Source: Ancylobacter amanitiformis (lineage in GTDB: Bacteria > Pseudomonadota > Alphaproteobacteria > Rhizobiales > Xanthobacteraceae). Taken from it: 64,000 nt of DNA. The stretch's first letter is position 1, and every line of letters starts with the position of its first letter. The position numbers were made by a program, and so were the translations under genes. The DNA lies in contig NZ_JAUSVR010000002.1 of NCBI RefSeq assembly GCF_030814815.1, forward strand, positions 124,001 to 188,000. The letters run 5' to 3'. A model generated the notes under the pieces. It worked only from the letters and a program-made list of their open reading frames with translations. It searched no databases and had not been told where the DNA came from. Positions 35,052-44,739 of the stretch are shown piece after piece.

Positions 35052-37328
35052 TCAGGCGCGCACGCGACTCTTGGTCGGGTCGTAATGCGGGAAAGCGACG
35101 ATGGTGGCCGCGAGGCGCTTCTGGTGCCCGTCCAGCTTGCCGATCTCGACGCGCGCGCTAGGCTCCGCCGCGCTCACATCCAGCCGCGCCAGCGCGATGA
35201 TGTGACCCAGAATTGGTGAGCGGGTGGCGCTGGTGACGATGCCGATCTGCGCGCGCCCATTATAGACCGGGTCGCCGTGATGCACCGGTTCGTTCTCCTC
35301 CATTGCGAGGCCGACCAGCTTTTTGGCCGGGTGGGCACGCCGGCGGTCGAGGGCCGGCTTGCCGACAAAGTCGTCCGATTTCGATTCCGGAACGGTGAAG
35401 CCGATGCCGGCCTCGAACGGGTCGGTCTGGTCGCAGAATTCATAGCCGGCAAAGGCCAGTCCCGCCTCGATCCGAAGCATGTCGAGAGCGAGCAGGCCGA
35501 GCGGTTCCAGTCCGTGCGGCGTGCCGGCTCCGAGGATCGCGTCCCACAGCTCGACGCCACGGCTGGGATGGCACCAGATCTCATAGCCGAGTTCACCGGT
35601 ATAGCCGGTGCGCGACACCATGACGGGAATGTCGCCCACCTTGCCGATGGTGAAGCGGAACCATTTCAGCGCGTCCGCGCTCGGCTGGTGCGCCGGCGTC
35701 ACCAGGATTTCGCGCAATATGTCGCGCGATTTCGGCCCCTGCAGCGCGAGATTGTGCAACTGGTCGGTCGAGGACTTCACGAAAGCATGCAGCCCGTACT
35801 TGGCCGCCAGTTCGCGGAGCCACACGCCGCAATAATCATCGCCGCAGACCAGGCGGAAATTGTTTTCGGCGAGCCGGAACACCGTGCCATCGTCCAGCAT
35901 GCCGCCATGATCATAAGTGAGGGCGGTATAGACGACTTGGCCGACAGCGAGCTTGCGGATGTCGCGGGTGACGGCAAGCTGCACCAGCTTTTCCGCGTCG
36001 GGTCCGAGAATCTCGAACTTGCGCAGCGCCGAGAGGTCCATCACCACCGCACGCTCGCGGCAGGCCCAGTATTCGGCGATCGGCCCGGCGGAGGAGAAGC
36101 TTTCCGGCAGCCAGAAGCCGCGATAGTCGACAAGCGTGCGCGTGAGCGCGGAGGTGCGCGCATGGAAGGCGGTCTCGCGCGTCAGCCGCGGGGCGGAGTC
36201 GGGCGTCATGCGGTGGGCGATCCCTCTGGAGAAATCATTGGCGCCGTCATAGACGCGCAGATGTATGTCGGTGGGGTGCCAGGCGTTCGACGCATCGATG
36301 TCGTCGGCGCAGGAGGAAGAGGCGCAGACGAGATCGGTGAGCGCGCGCAGCAGCACATAGTCGCCCGGCCGCGACCACGGCTCGTCCATGCCGATGCGGT
36401 CGCCCGGCGAGACGAAGGTGTTGTAGAAGAAGTTCACCGCCGGCCAGCCCATTTTCGGCGCGATGCCATAGGGCGCCAGCGCACGGTTGAAATTGTCCGT
36501 GCAGTTGTCGTGGCCGGGATAGCCCATGTCGTCGTAATATTTGGCGTTGCAGGCCAGCATGAAGGTGTCGTGCCGGCCGACCGTGTCGCGGATCACCTCG
36601 ACCAGTGCGGTCTGGTCCTCGTCGAAATATTTCGAGTGCAGGCCGGGGCCGGGGCTGGCCGAGCCCATCAGCGTGCGGGTGGTGGTGGGGTCGAGGCCTT
36701 TTTCGCGGCCGGCGTGGAGCTTGGCGGCATCGAAGGCGAGGAAGTCCGAGCACTGCTGGCCATCGACATCGATGATCTGGATATAGTCGCCGGCCTTCAC
36801 CTCATAGGCGCTGGCCGAGGCCGCGCGAATGCGCAGATCGAGCTTTGGTTCGGCGAGCGGGGGCGGCACGGTGCCGGTGGAAGGGGCGGCCGGCTCGATT
36901 TCGACGATGAGATCGGTCGGGGCATCCTGGTTGCCCGGCTCCATCGGCCCGCCGGGCGCGATGAGCAGACAGGCGAGAGGCGCCGGCGCGGTGAAGCTGA
37001 CCTGCGCGCCGGGCGGCTGCGCGGCGTCGAACAGCGCGGTGCCGGCGGCGTCCGGCCCGAGAAGCGCGCGCGCCACCTCGGGCAGGGTCTCGCCCGCGAG
37101 GGGAACCTGCCCGGCCGGGCGGCCCAGAAACTCGTCGAGGCTGCCGCTCGGCCCGGCAATGAACAGGAGGCCGGGCTGGCCGCCCTCCGGGTCGAGAATA
37201 TGCACCCGGTCGCCGGGCATCAGGCCGAAGGCGACATACGCTCCGCCCGGCGCCACGTGCCGCAGCCGCGCGGGATTGAGCCGCCGCGCGCCCTGGCTGG
37301 CGAGGCTGGCCCCGGACTGGATGTTCAT
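35052..37328 (-). CDS. tdm: Trimethylamine N-oxide demethylase Tdm
   Basis: This 758-residue protein has the two-domain structure of Tdm. The N-terminal half (about 1-380) is DUF1989-like with the zinc-site region LACNAKYYDDMGYPGHDNC and VCASSSCADDID. The C-terminal half (about 400-755) is a GcvT-type folate-binding domain (VVMDLSALRKFEILGPDAEKL, VSRTGYTGELGYEIW). Tdm splits TMAO into dimethylamine and formaldehyde, and the folate domain can capture the formaldehyde. Of two adjacent ATGs, the second (37328) is better spaced from GGGAGAG. It follows tmm by 26 bases on the same strand, so TMAO made by Tmm is used by its operon partner. Confidence 0.88.
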   Translation of the reverse strand: MNIQSGASLASQGARRLNPARLRHVAPGGAYVAFGLMPGDRVHILDPEGGQPGLLFIAGPSGSLDEFLGRPAGQVPLAGETLPEVARALLGPDAAGTALFDAAQPPGAQVSFTAPAPLACLLIAPGGPMEPGNQDAPTDLIVEIEPAAPSTGTVPPPLAEPKLDLRIRAASASAYEVKAGDYIQIIDVDGQQCSDFLAFDAAKLHAGREKGLDPTTTRTLMGSASPGPGLHSKYFDEDQTALVEVIRDTVGRHDTFMLACNAKYYDDMGYPGHDNCTDNFNRALAPYGIAPKMGWPAVNFFYNTFVSPGDRIGMDEPWSRPGDYVLLRALTDLVCASSSCADDIDASNAWHPTDIHLRVYDGANDFSRGIAHRMTPDSAPRLTRETAFHARTSALTRTLVDYRGFWLPESFSSAGPIAEYWACRERAVVMDLSALRKFEILGPDAEKLVQLAVTRDIRKLAVGQVVYTALTYDHGGMLDDGTVFRLAENNFRLVCGDDYCGVWLRELAAKYGLHAFVKSSTDQLHNLALQGPKSRDILREILVTPAHQPSADALKWFRFTIGKVGDIPVMVSRTGYTGELGYEIWCHPSRGVELWDAILGAGTPHGLEPLGLLALDMLRIEAGLAFAGYEFCDQTDPFEAGIGFTVPESKSDDFVGKPALDRRRAHPAKKLVGLAMEENEPVHHGDPVYNGRAQIGIVTSATRSPILGHIIALARLDVSAAEPSARVEIGKLDGHQKRLAATIVAFPHYDPTKSRVRA

Positions 37329-37354
37329 CATGTCTCTCCCGCCGCTGCAGCGTC

Positions 37355-39045
<1,691 letters not shown>

Positions 39046-39651
39046 ATGCTCATTTCGGACATAAAGAGCCGGCCCGTCTATGAGCGCCTGAGCCTTGACG
39101 GCGCCGGCCGGCGCCATCTCGTGCTGAGCGACGCCCCCCGTCCGCTGGGCGAGGTGATCGACGGCACGGACGGTGCCGACGCGCCGCTCGGCTACTGGAT
39201 CGTCGCCGCGACCAGCGCGGTCGATGCCCAGCCGCAGGCGGAAGCCGCGCCCGGCAATGCGGCGCCGGTGGAATGGCGCGCCTTCCGTGCCGCCTCCCAT
39301 CTGCTCGACCGGCTGTCCCACCGTCTGGCGCAGGAGACCGTCGGGCTCCGCCTCTACGCGATCGGCGAGGAGGGCTTCATCTGGGATGTGGCGCGGATGG
39401 CCCGCGAGGCGGGGCTGGAGCCTTCCGAGTGCTTCACCGCGCATGCCGGCTCGCTGCGTCGCAAGGTGTTCTGCGTCCATTGCAAGACCGTCACCTCCGG
39501 CGTCACCACCAGCATTGCCGTGTGCGAGGGTTGCGGCGCGCATCTGGTGGTGCGCGATCATTTCTCGCGCATGCATGCGGCCTTCATGGGTGTGCAGGCC
39601 GATGCCGAGGCGCCGGGCGAACTGCCCCCGGTGGAGGAGGTGTTTCCATGA
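39046..39651 (+). CDS. dmmA: Dimethylamine monooxygenase subunit DmmA
   Basis: This protein of about 201 residues matches the DmmA-like pattern. The N-terminus reads MLISDIKSRPVYERLSLDG. The C-terminal third has two CxxC pairs (FCVHC and CEGCG) forming a zinc-ribbon-like knuckle, followed by VVRDHFSRMHAAFMGVQAD. It is a partner of the reductase and haem subunits encoded downstream. An alternative ATG at 39019 is in frame; neither has a strong ribosome site. The stop overlaps the dmmB start by 4 bases. Confidence 0.78.
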   Translation: MLISDIKSRPVYERLSLDGAGRRHLVLSDAPRPLGEVIDGTDGADAPLGYWIVAATSAVDAQPQAEAAPGNAAPVEWRAFRAASHLLDRLSHRLAQETVGLRLYAIGEEGFIWDVARMAREAGLEPSECFTAHAGSLRRKVFCVHCKTVTSGVTTSIAVCEGCGAHLVVRDHFSRMHAAFMGVQADAEAPGELPPVEEVFP

Positions 39652-40604
39652 CCGCGCGCCCCCGCACCATGCCGCTGCGCGTTGCCGCCGCCATTCCGCT
39701 GTCGCCCACGCTCAAGGCCTTCACGCTCATTCCCGCCGATGGCGGGCTGGTGCCGCCCTCGGGGCCCGGCGCGCATCTGCGGCTGAATCTGCCCGTGCCC
39801 GGTCGGATGCTGAAGAACGCCTATTCGCTGATCTCCAACCCGGCGGACCGCAGCCACCTCGCCATCATCGTCCGCCGTGTCGCGGGCTCGAAGGGGGGAT
39901 CGGCCTTCCTGCATGAGGAGGTGGAGGACGGCGATGTGATCGAGGCCGGGCTGCCGGCCAATCTCTTCCCGGTGGTGCGCACGGCGCGCCGTCATCTCAT
40001 GGTGTCGGGCGGCATCGGCCTGACGCCGTTTCTCGCCTATATCGCGGCCTTCGAAGCCGCCGGCACGCCGTGGGAACTGCACCATTTCTGCCGCCCGGAC
40101 GAGCGCGGCGTGTTCGAAGGGCTGCTCGCACGCTATCCGGCGGCGAGGGTTCACCTCCATTGCGACGTTGATCTCGGCGTGCTGGACGAGGCGCTGCTGC
40201 GCCAGCCGCTCGGCACGCATTTCTACACCTGCGGGCCCGCGCTCCTGATGGATACCGTGATGGAGCGCGCCGCCGCGCTCGGCTGGCCGCGCGCGCGCCT
40301 GCATTCGGAATCCTTCGGCGGCGCGGCGGAGGGTGGCGAGCCCTTCATCGCGGTGCTGCGGCGCTCGGGGCTGGAAGTGGCGGTGGGCGCCGATACAAGC
40401 CTGCTCGCCGCCATCGAGGCCGCCGGCGTCGAGGCGCCGTGCCTGTGCCGGGGCGGTGCCTGCGGCCAGTGCCTCATCGAGGTGGCGGAAGGCATTCCCG
40501 AGCATCGCGATCATTTCCTCGATGGCGAGGAACGTGCCTCGAACCGCCTCATCATGACCTGTGTGTCGCGGTCCCGTACCGCGCGCCTCGTCCTCGACCT
40601 CTGA
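39648..40604 (+). CDS. dmmB: Dimethylamine monooxygenase reductase subunit DmmB
   Basis: This 318-residue phthalate-dioxygenase-reductase-type protein has an FMN-binding part (AYSLISNPADRSHLAIIVRR), a pyridine nucleotide domain (VSGGIGLTPFLAY, FYTCGP) and a C-terminal plant-type 2Fe-2S domain with CLCRGGACGQC and a fourth cysteine in MTCVSRS. It passes electrons from NAD(P)H to the oxygenase component. It is coupled by overlap to dmmA. Confidence 0.87.
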   Translation: MTARPRTMPLRVAAAIPLSPTLKAFTLIPADGGLVPPSGPGAHLRLNLPVPGRMLKNAYSLISNPADRSHLAIIVRRVAGSKGGSAFLHEEVEDGDVIEAGLPANLFPVVRTARRHLMVSGGIGLTPFLAYIAAFEAAGTPWELHHFCRPDERGVFEGLLARYPAARVHLHCDVDLGVLDEALLRQPLGTHFYTCGPALLMDTVMERAAALGWPRARLHSESFGGAAEGGEPFIAVLRRSGLEVAVGADTSLLAAIEAAGVEAPCLCRGGACGQCLIEVAEGIPEHRDHFLDGEERASNRLIMTCVSRSRTARLVLDL

Positions 40605-40620
40605 CCGGACGGAGCCTGCC

Positions 40621-41703
40621 GTGACCATCCAGTTCAAGCCGGACGAGACGTTCCGCGACGAGTTCCGCTATGCCAACTCCGACGCCGCGGTGCTGCGCTT
40701 TCCGTTCCCCTTCCCGGAAGACGCCTACATGTACTCGGTGAACATCGAGCCGCATGTGCCGGGCGGGGCGACGCCGGCCTTCGACAACCCGTTCGATGTC
40801 GACGAGCATTATGTCGCCGAGTGCCGCGAGCGGGCGCGGGTGCTGGAGCAGGACCCCAGCCGCTGCAAGGTGCTGCCGCACATGATGGCGGCGCAATGGG
40901 ACACGCTGGAACTCATCATGGAGAGCCTGGCGACGTCCTATCCCGCGCATTTCACCCTCACCCGCGAGGGCATCAGCTGGACCTGGGAGAACCGCCCGCT
41001 CGGCATTCGCGACAGCTTCACCTTCGGCGATGCCTCAACCCTGCCGTTGCCGCCCTTCGAGTACATCACCCGGCAGGCGCAGGGCGACTTCACCCTGCAG
41101 GACCAGCGCGACGACAACCTGTTCATCGATGCCGGCATGGTGACGACGCAGGCCGACTGGTCGCTCGATTTCGATGTCGGCATGAGCTTCCACCAGTGGC
41201 ACGGCCCGGTGCCGCTCGCCCACCAGAAGGGCGTGTTCGACCGCGCCCTCAAGTTCCTGCTGCGCCTGCAATATGGCGCGCCGGTGCGTCGGCTGAACTG
41301 GACCATGACGGTCAATCCCCGGCTCGACACCAGCCCCGAGAATTACCCGCAATGGGGTCCGGATCGCACCACGCTGACGGCCGAGAATATCGGGCAGAAG
41401 CTGCATCTGCGCGTCGAACTGCAGTCGCTGTTCCGTCTGCCGCGTTCCAACGCCATTCTTTTCGGCATACGCTGCTATCTCTGCAGCATCGAGGACCTTG
41501 CCCGCGTGGAACTGTGGGGCAAGCGGCTGCACCGCGTGCTGCGCGACCTGCACCCGGAGATTGCCGACTACAAGGGCACGACGCGCTTTCGCGAGATGGC
41601 GGTGGCCTATCTCGCGCCGTTCGACGACGGCGCCGATCTGCCGGTGGGCACGGCGCCCCGCCAGGACACCCTGCCGCCCACAGCCCTTCCTCTCGGACGC
41701 TGA
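40621..41703 (+). CDS. dmmC: Dimethylamine monooxygenase haem subunit, DUF3445 (DmmC)
   Basis: This 360-residue protein has the DUF3445 fold signature: CKVLPHMMAAQWDTLELIMESLATSYP, the central FHQWHGPVPLAHQKG with conserved histidines, and a C-terminal FGIRCYLCSIEDLA. DUF3445 proteins are haem-dependent oxidative N-demethylases. With DmmA and DmmB it would convert dimethylamine to methylamine and formaldehyde using oxygen. It starts with GTG at 40621, 16 bases after dmmB. Confidence 0.85.
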   Translation: MTIQFKPDETFRDEFRYANSDAAVLRFPFPFPEDAYMYSVNIEPHVPGGATPAFDNPFDVDEHYVAECRERARVLEQDPSRCKVLPHMMAAQWDTLELIMESLATSYPAHFTLTREGISWTWENRPLGIRDSFTFGDASTLPLPPFEYITRQAQGDFTLQDQRDDNLFIDAGMVTTQADWSLDFDVGMSFHQWHGPVPLAHQKGVFDRALKFLLRLQYGAPVRRLNWTMTVNPRLDTSPENYPQWGPDRTTLTAENIGQKLHLRVELQSLFRLPRSNAILFGIRCYLCSIEDLARVELWGKRLHRVLRDLHPEIADYKGTTRFREMAVAYLAPFDDGADLPVGTAPRQDTLPPTALPLGR

Positions 41704-41710
41704 GGCCGGC

Positions 41711-42466
41711 ATGCGCATGCCGCTTCGCACCCTGACCCGACCGACCGAGCCGCCGCCCGCCGCGGCGGCGAGCGAGACGAGGGCAGACGGTGCGCCGGCG
41801 GTGAACGGCAGGGCGCCCGCCAAGTCCCTTGCCGAAGCCTTGCCGGCCGCGGGCGAGGAGGGCCTTCCCACCGGCTCCAACGCGCCGCGCGCCGCCAGCC
41901 TGACGGTCGAGCAGGCGATCGGCGCGCAGATCCGCCAGCACCGCAAGACGCTGGACATCACCAGCGCCGAACTCGCGGCAACGGCGCGGATTTCCCCGGG
42001 CATGATCTCGAAGATCGAGAACGGGCAGATCTCCTCCTCGCTGGCCACGCTCACCGCGCTGGCCAGCGCGCTGAACGTGCCGATCGCTTCGCTGTTTGCC
42101 GGCTATGACGACCGGCGCGACTGCTCCTTCGTCAAGGCGGGGCAGGGCGCCCTCATCGAGCGGCGCGGCACCAAGGCGGGGCACATCTACGAACTGCTCG
42201 GCCATTCGCTCGGCGCGGGCGTGATGATCGAGCCGTTCCTCATCACCCTGACCGACGAGGCCGCGCCCTATTCCGCGTTCCGCCATGCCGGCGTCGAGTT
42301 GATCTACATGCTCGGTGGCTGCGTCGGCTATCGCCACGGCGACCGGATCTACCAGATGGAGCCCGGCGACACCCTGTTCTTCGACGCCTCCGCCCAGCAT
42401 GGGCCGGAGGAACTGATATCCGTGCCGGCGACCTACCTGTCGATCATCGTCTACCCCAAGGAATGA
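41711..42466 (+). CDS. XRE-family regulator with C-terminal cupin domain
   Basis: This 251-residue protein has an Ala/Pro-rich N-terminal tail of about 60 residues. A helix-turn-helix follows (IGAQIRQHRKTLDITSAELAATARISPGMISKIENGQISSS cut by function: scaffold, then recognition helix), and then a cupin barrel with HAGVELIYMLGGCVGYRHGDRIY and MEPGDTLFFDASAQHGPEEL. XRE-cupin proteins sense small ligands, often amines or amino acids. It is 7 bases downstream of dmmC and is the best local candidate to control the methylamine genes through the element at 33591 and 38839. Confidence 0.87.
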   Translation: MRMPLRTLTRPTEPPPAAAASETRADGAPAVNGRAPAKSLAEALPAAGEEGLPTGSNAPRAASLTVEQAIGAQIRQHRKTLDITSAELAATARISPGMISKIENGQISSSLATLTALASALNVPIASLFAGYDDRRDCSFVKAGQGALIERRGTKAGHIYELLGHSLGAGVMIEPFLITLTDEAAPYSAFRHAGVELIYMLGGCVGYRHGDRIYQMEPGDTLFFDASAQHGPEELISVPATYLSIIVYPKE

Positions 42467-42485
42467 GTGCCGCGGCGGCATATCC

Positions 42486-42497
42486 TTCCGCGCGGAA
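42486..42497. promoter_or_regulatory. Palindrome upstream of the tmoX promoter
   Basis: TTCCGCGCGGAA is a perfect 12-bp palindrome 24 bases upstream of the -24 box at 42521. It may be a binding site for a regulator of tmoXWV. G+C-rich palindromes of this length can occur by chance in this DNA. Confidence 0.35.
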
Positions 42498-42520
42498 ACG
42501 TCCTTGGCGCGCCGATCTTG

Positions 42521-42535
42521 TGGCCTGACATTTGC
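42521..42535 (+). promoter_or_regulatory. Candidate sigma-54 promoter of tmoXWV
   Basis: TGGCCTGACATTTGC has GG and GC at the exact -24/-12 spacing and keeps TGGC..G and TTGC of the consensus, with two deviations (CT for AC). It is about 80 bases before the tmoX start. Sigma-54 control would fit use of TMAO as a nitrogen source or control by the AcoR-type activator encoded at 46745-48619. Confidence 0.5.
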
Positions 42536-42615
42536 CTACCAAGAAAGTGATGTTCCTGCGGGGACACTCTTCGCGACGCATTGCCTCCAGAGAACCATCC
42601 AAGGGAAAAGATACG

Positions 42616-43560
42616 ATGCGCGTTCAAAGCCTCCTGAAGACACTCGCGGTGTGCGGGGTGCTCGGCGGACTGCCCGCCCTTGCTCCCACCCCGGCCCGGG
42701 CCGATGAATCCAAGGACACCATCATCATCGCCCTGCATGACTGGACCGGCCAGCACATCACCTCGCACATCACCGGCGAGTTGCTGAAAGCGAAGGGCTA
42801 CAAGGTCGACTACGTCACCATCGACTACCTGACCGGCCTCACCGCCATGGAAAATGGCGACATCACCTTCATGTCGGAACTGTGGGCCACCACGGCGGGC
42901 GACGCCATGAAGGCCTCCGACGCCACCGGCAAGACCGAGAATCTCGGCCCCCTCGGGCCCTCGGCGAAGGAGGAATGGTGGTATCCGCTCTACATGAAGG
43001 AGAAGTGCCCCGGCCTGCCGGACTGGAAGGCGCTGCTGAAGTGCGGCGAGGCGTTCTCCGCGCCCGAGACCGCGCCCAAGGGCCGCTATCTCGGCATGGA
43101 GGCCACCTGGGGCGGGCATGATCCCGAGCGTATCGAGGCGCTGGGCCTGCCCTTCGTCGCGGTCGATGCCGGCACCGAGGCGGCGATGTTCGCCGAGCTG
43201 AAATCGGCCTATGAGCGCAAGGCGCCGATCCTGCTGTGGGTTTACTCGCCGCACTGGGTACCCTCGGTGTTCGAGGGTGAGTGGGTGCAGTTCCCGGAAT
43301 ATGAGGCGGCCTGCTACACCGATCCGAAATGGGGCATCAATCCCGACAAGGCCTATGATTGCGGCAAGCCGCATGGTGAGATCTTCAAGTACACCTCGGC
43401 CGAGACCAAGAAAAAGTGGCCCGGCGCCTATGAGGTGATGAAGAAGCTCAAGGTCGATGGACCCGAGCTGAACCTCATGGTCAAGGAGGTCGATGTCGAC
43501 GGCAAGCCGCTGGATGAGGTCGTCGCCGCCTATGTGACCAAGCACAAGGGCGAATACTGA
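42616..43560 (+). CDS. tmoX: TMAO-binding periplasmic protein TmoX
   Basis: This 314-residue glycine-betaine-type binding protein has a signal peptide ending in ARADE near residue 28. The mature part is rich in tryptophans suited to a cationic or amine-oxide cage: ALHDWTGQHIT, MSELWATT, KEEWWYPLYM, EATWGGHDPE and SPHWVPSVFEGEWVQF. TmoX of marine bacteria binds TMAO with such an aromatic box. The location beside tmm, tdm and dmm supports TMAO over betaine or choline. The ATG at 42616 begins the signal peptide. Confidence 0.83.
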   Translation: MRVQSLLKTLAVCGVLGGLPALAPTPARADESKDTIIIALHDWTGQHITSHITGELLKAKGYKVDYVTIDYLTGLTAMENGDITFMSELWATTAGDAMKASDATGKTENLGPLGPSAKEEWWYPLYMKEKCPGLPDWKALLKCGEAFSAPETAPKGRYLGMEATWGGHDPERIEALGLPFVAVDAGTEAAMFAELKSAYERKAPILLWVYSPHWVPSVFEGEWVQFPEYEAACYTDPKWGINPDKAYDCGKPHGEIFKYTSAETKKKWPGAYEVMKKLKVDGPELNLMVKEVDVDGKPLDEVVAAYVTKHKGEY

Positions 43561-43567
43561 TCGCTCG

Positions 43568-43600
43568 CCCGGCGCCGCTGCCCTTTGCCGCGGCGCCGGG
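43568..43600 (+). other. Strong hairpin between tmoX and tmoW
   Basis: CCCGGCGCCGC (43568-43578) pairs perfectly with GCGGCGCCGGG (43590-43600), an 11-bp all-G+C stem starting 8 bases after the tmoX stop, followed by TTT. It may partly terminate transcription or protect the tmoX message, giving more binding protein than transporter. Confidence 0.7.
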
Positions 43601-43656
43601 TTTGCCTGCCTGATTGCCTTGTCGCCCACCCGACCGATCGATGAAGGGCCCTCTCC

Positions 43657-44739
43657 ATGGCCATGGTCTCTCTCGCGCCAGACACCGCGTCTTCCTCCGC
43701 CAAGGTGCGGGCCGCCACGGACGCGCCGGCGGCGCTGATCTGCCGCAACCTGTGGAAGATCTATGGCGCCAATGCCGAGGGCTTCCTGCGCGAGAACCCG
43801 ATGCCCTCGCATGCCGAGGTGCGCGCCGCCGGCCTGTTCGCGGCGGTGCGCGATGCCTCGCTGGAAATCCGCCAGGGCGAGATCTTCATCATCATGGGCC
43901 TGTCCGGCTCGGGCAAATCCACGCTGGTGCGCTGCCTGTCGCGCCTGGTGGAACCGACCGGCGGCTCGGTCTTCTACGAGCACCAGAACCTTCTGCGCAT
44001 GTCGCCGGCCGAACTCATCCAGGTGCGGCGGCACAAGATGGGCATGGTGTTCCAGAACTTCGCGCTGCTGCCGCACCGCACCGTGCTCGGCAATGTCGCC
44101 TTCCCGCTGGAGGTGCAGGGCCTGCCGAAGGAGGAGCGCGAGGCGCGGGCGCTGAAGATGATCGACCTTGTCGGCCTCACCGAGCGCGCCGGCTACTATC
44201 CGCGCGAACTCTCGGGTGGCCAGCAGCAGCGGGTCGGCATTGCCCGCTCGCTGGCGGTGGAGCCGGCGCTGTGGTTTCTCGACGAGCCGTTCTCGGCGCT
44301 CGATCCGCTGATCCGCCACGAGATGCAGAACGAGTTCCTGCGCCTGCAGCGCATGCTCTCCAAGACCATCGTCTTCATCACCCATGATTTCGACGAGGCG
44401 ATCCGGCTCGGCGACCGCATCGCCATCATGAAGGACGGGGCGGTCATCCAGGTCGGCACGGCCGAGGAACTCGTGCTCAACCCGGCCTCCGATTATGTCT
44501 CGGCCTTCACCCGCCATGTGGCGCGGGCCAAGGTGCTCACGGCCGGCGGTGTGAGCGTGCCGGTCACGCCCGGCGAGACGCTCGGCGCCGCGGTGCCGGC
44601 GCGCGCGCTGGTGGCCGAGGTGGCGGAAGCGGTGCTCACCTCAGACCTGCCCGCGGCGGTGGTGGACGCGGATGGCGTGATCATCGGCAAGCTGGAGCGC
44701 GCGAGCGTCATCGCCAATCTGGTTGGAGGCGTTTCGTGA
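43657..44739 (+). CDS. tmoW: TMAO ABC transporter ATP-binding protein TmoW
   Basis: This 360-residue ProV-like ATPase has the family-specific N-terminal stretch LWKIYGANAEGFL, Walker A MGLSGSGKSTLVR, Q-loop MVFQNFALLPHRTV, signature LSGGQQQRVGIARSL, Walker B LWFLDEPFSALDPL and switch THDFDEA. A short CBS-like tail follows. It overlaps tmoV by 4 bases. Confidence 0.86.
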   Translation: MAMVSLAPDTASSSAKVRAATDAPAALICRNLWKIYGANAEGFLRENPMPSHAEVRAAGLFAAVRDASLEIRQGEIFIIMGLSGSGKSTLVRCLSRLVEPTGGSVFYEHQNLLRMSPAELIQVRRHKMGMVFQNFALLPHRTVLGNVAFPLEVQGLPKEEREARALKMIDLVGLTERAGYYPRELSGGQQQRVGIARSLAVEPALWFLDEPFSALDPLIRHEMQNEFLRLQRMLSKTIVFITHDFDEAIRLGDRIAIMKDGAVIQVGTAEELVLNPASDYVSAFTRHVARAKVLTAGGVSVPVTPGETLGAAVPARALVAEVAEAVLTSDLPAAVVDADGVIIGKLERASVIANLVGGVS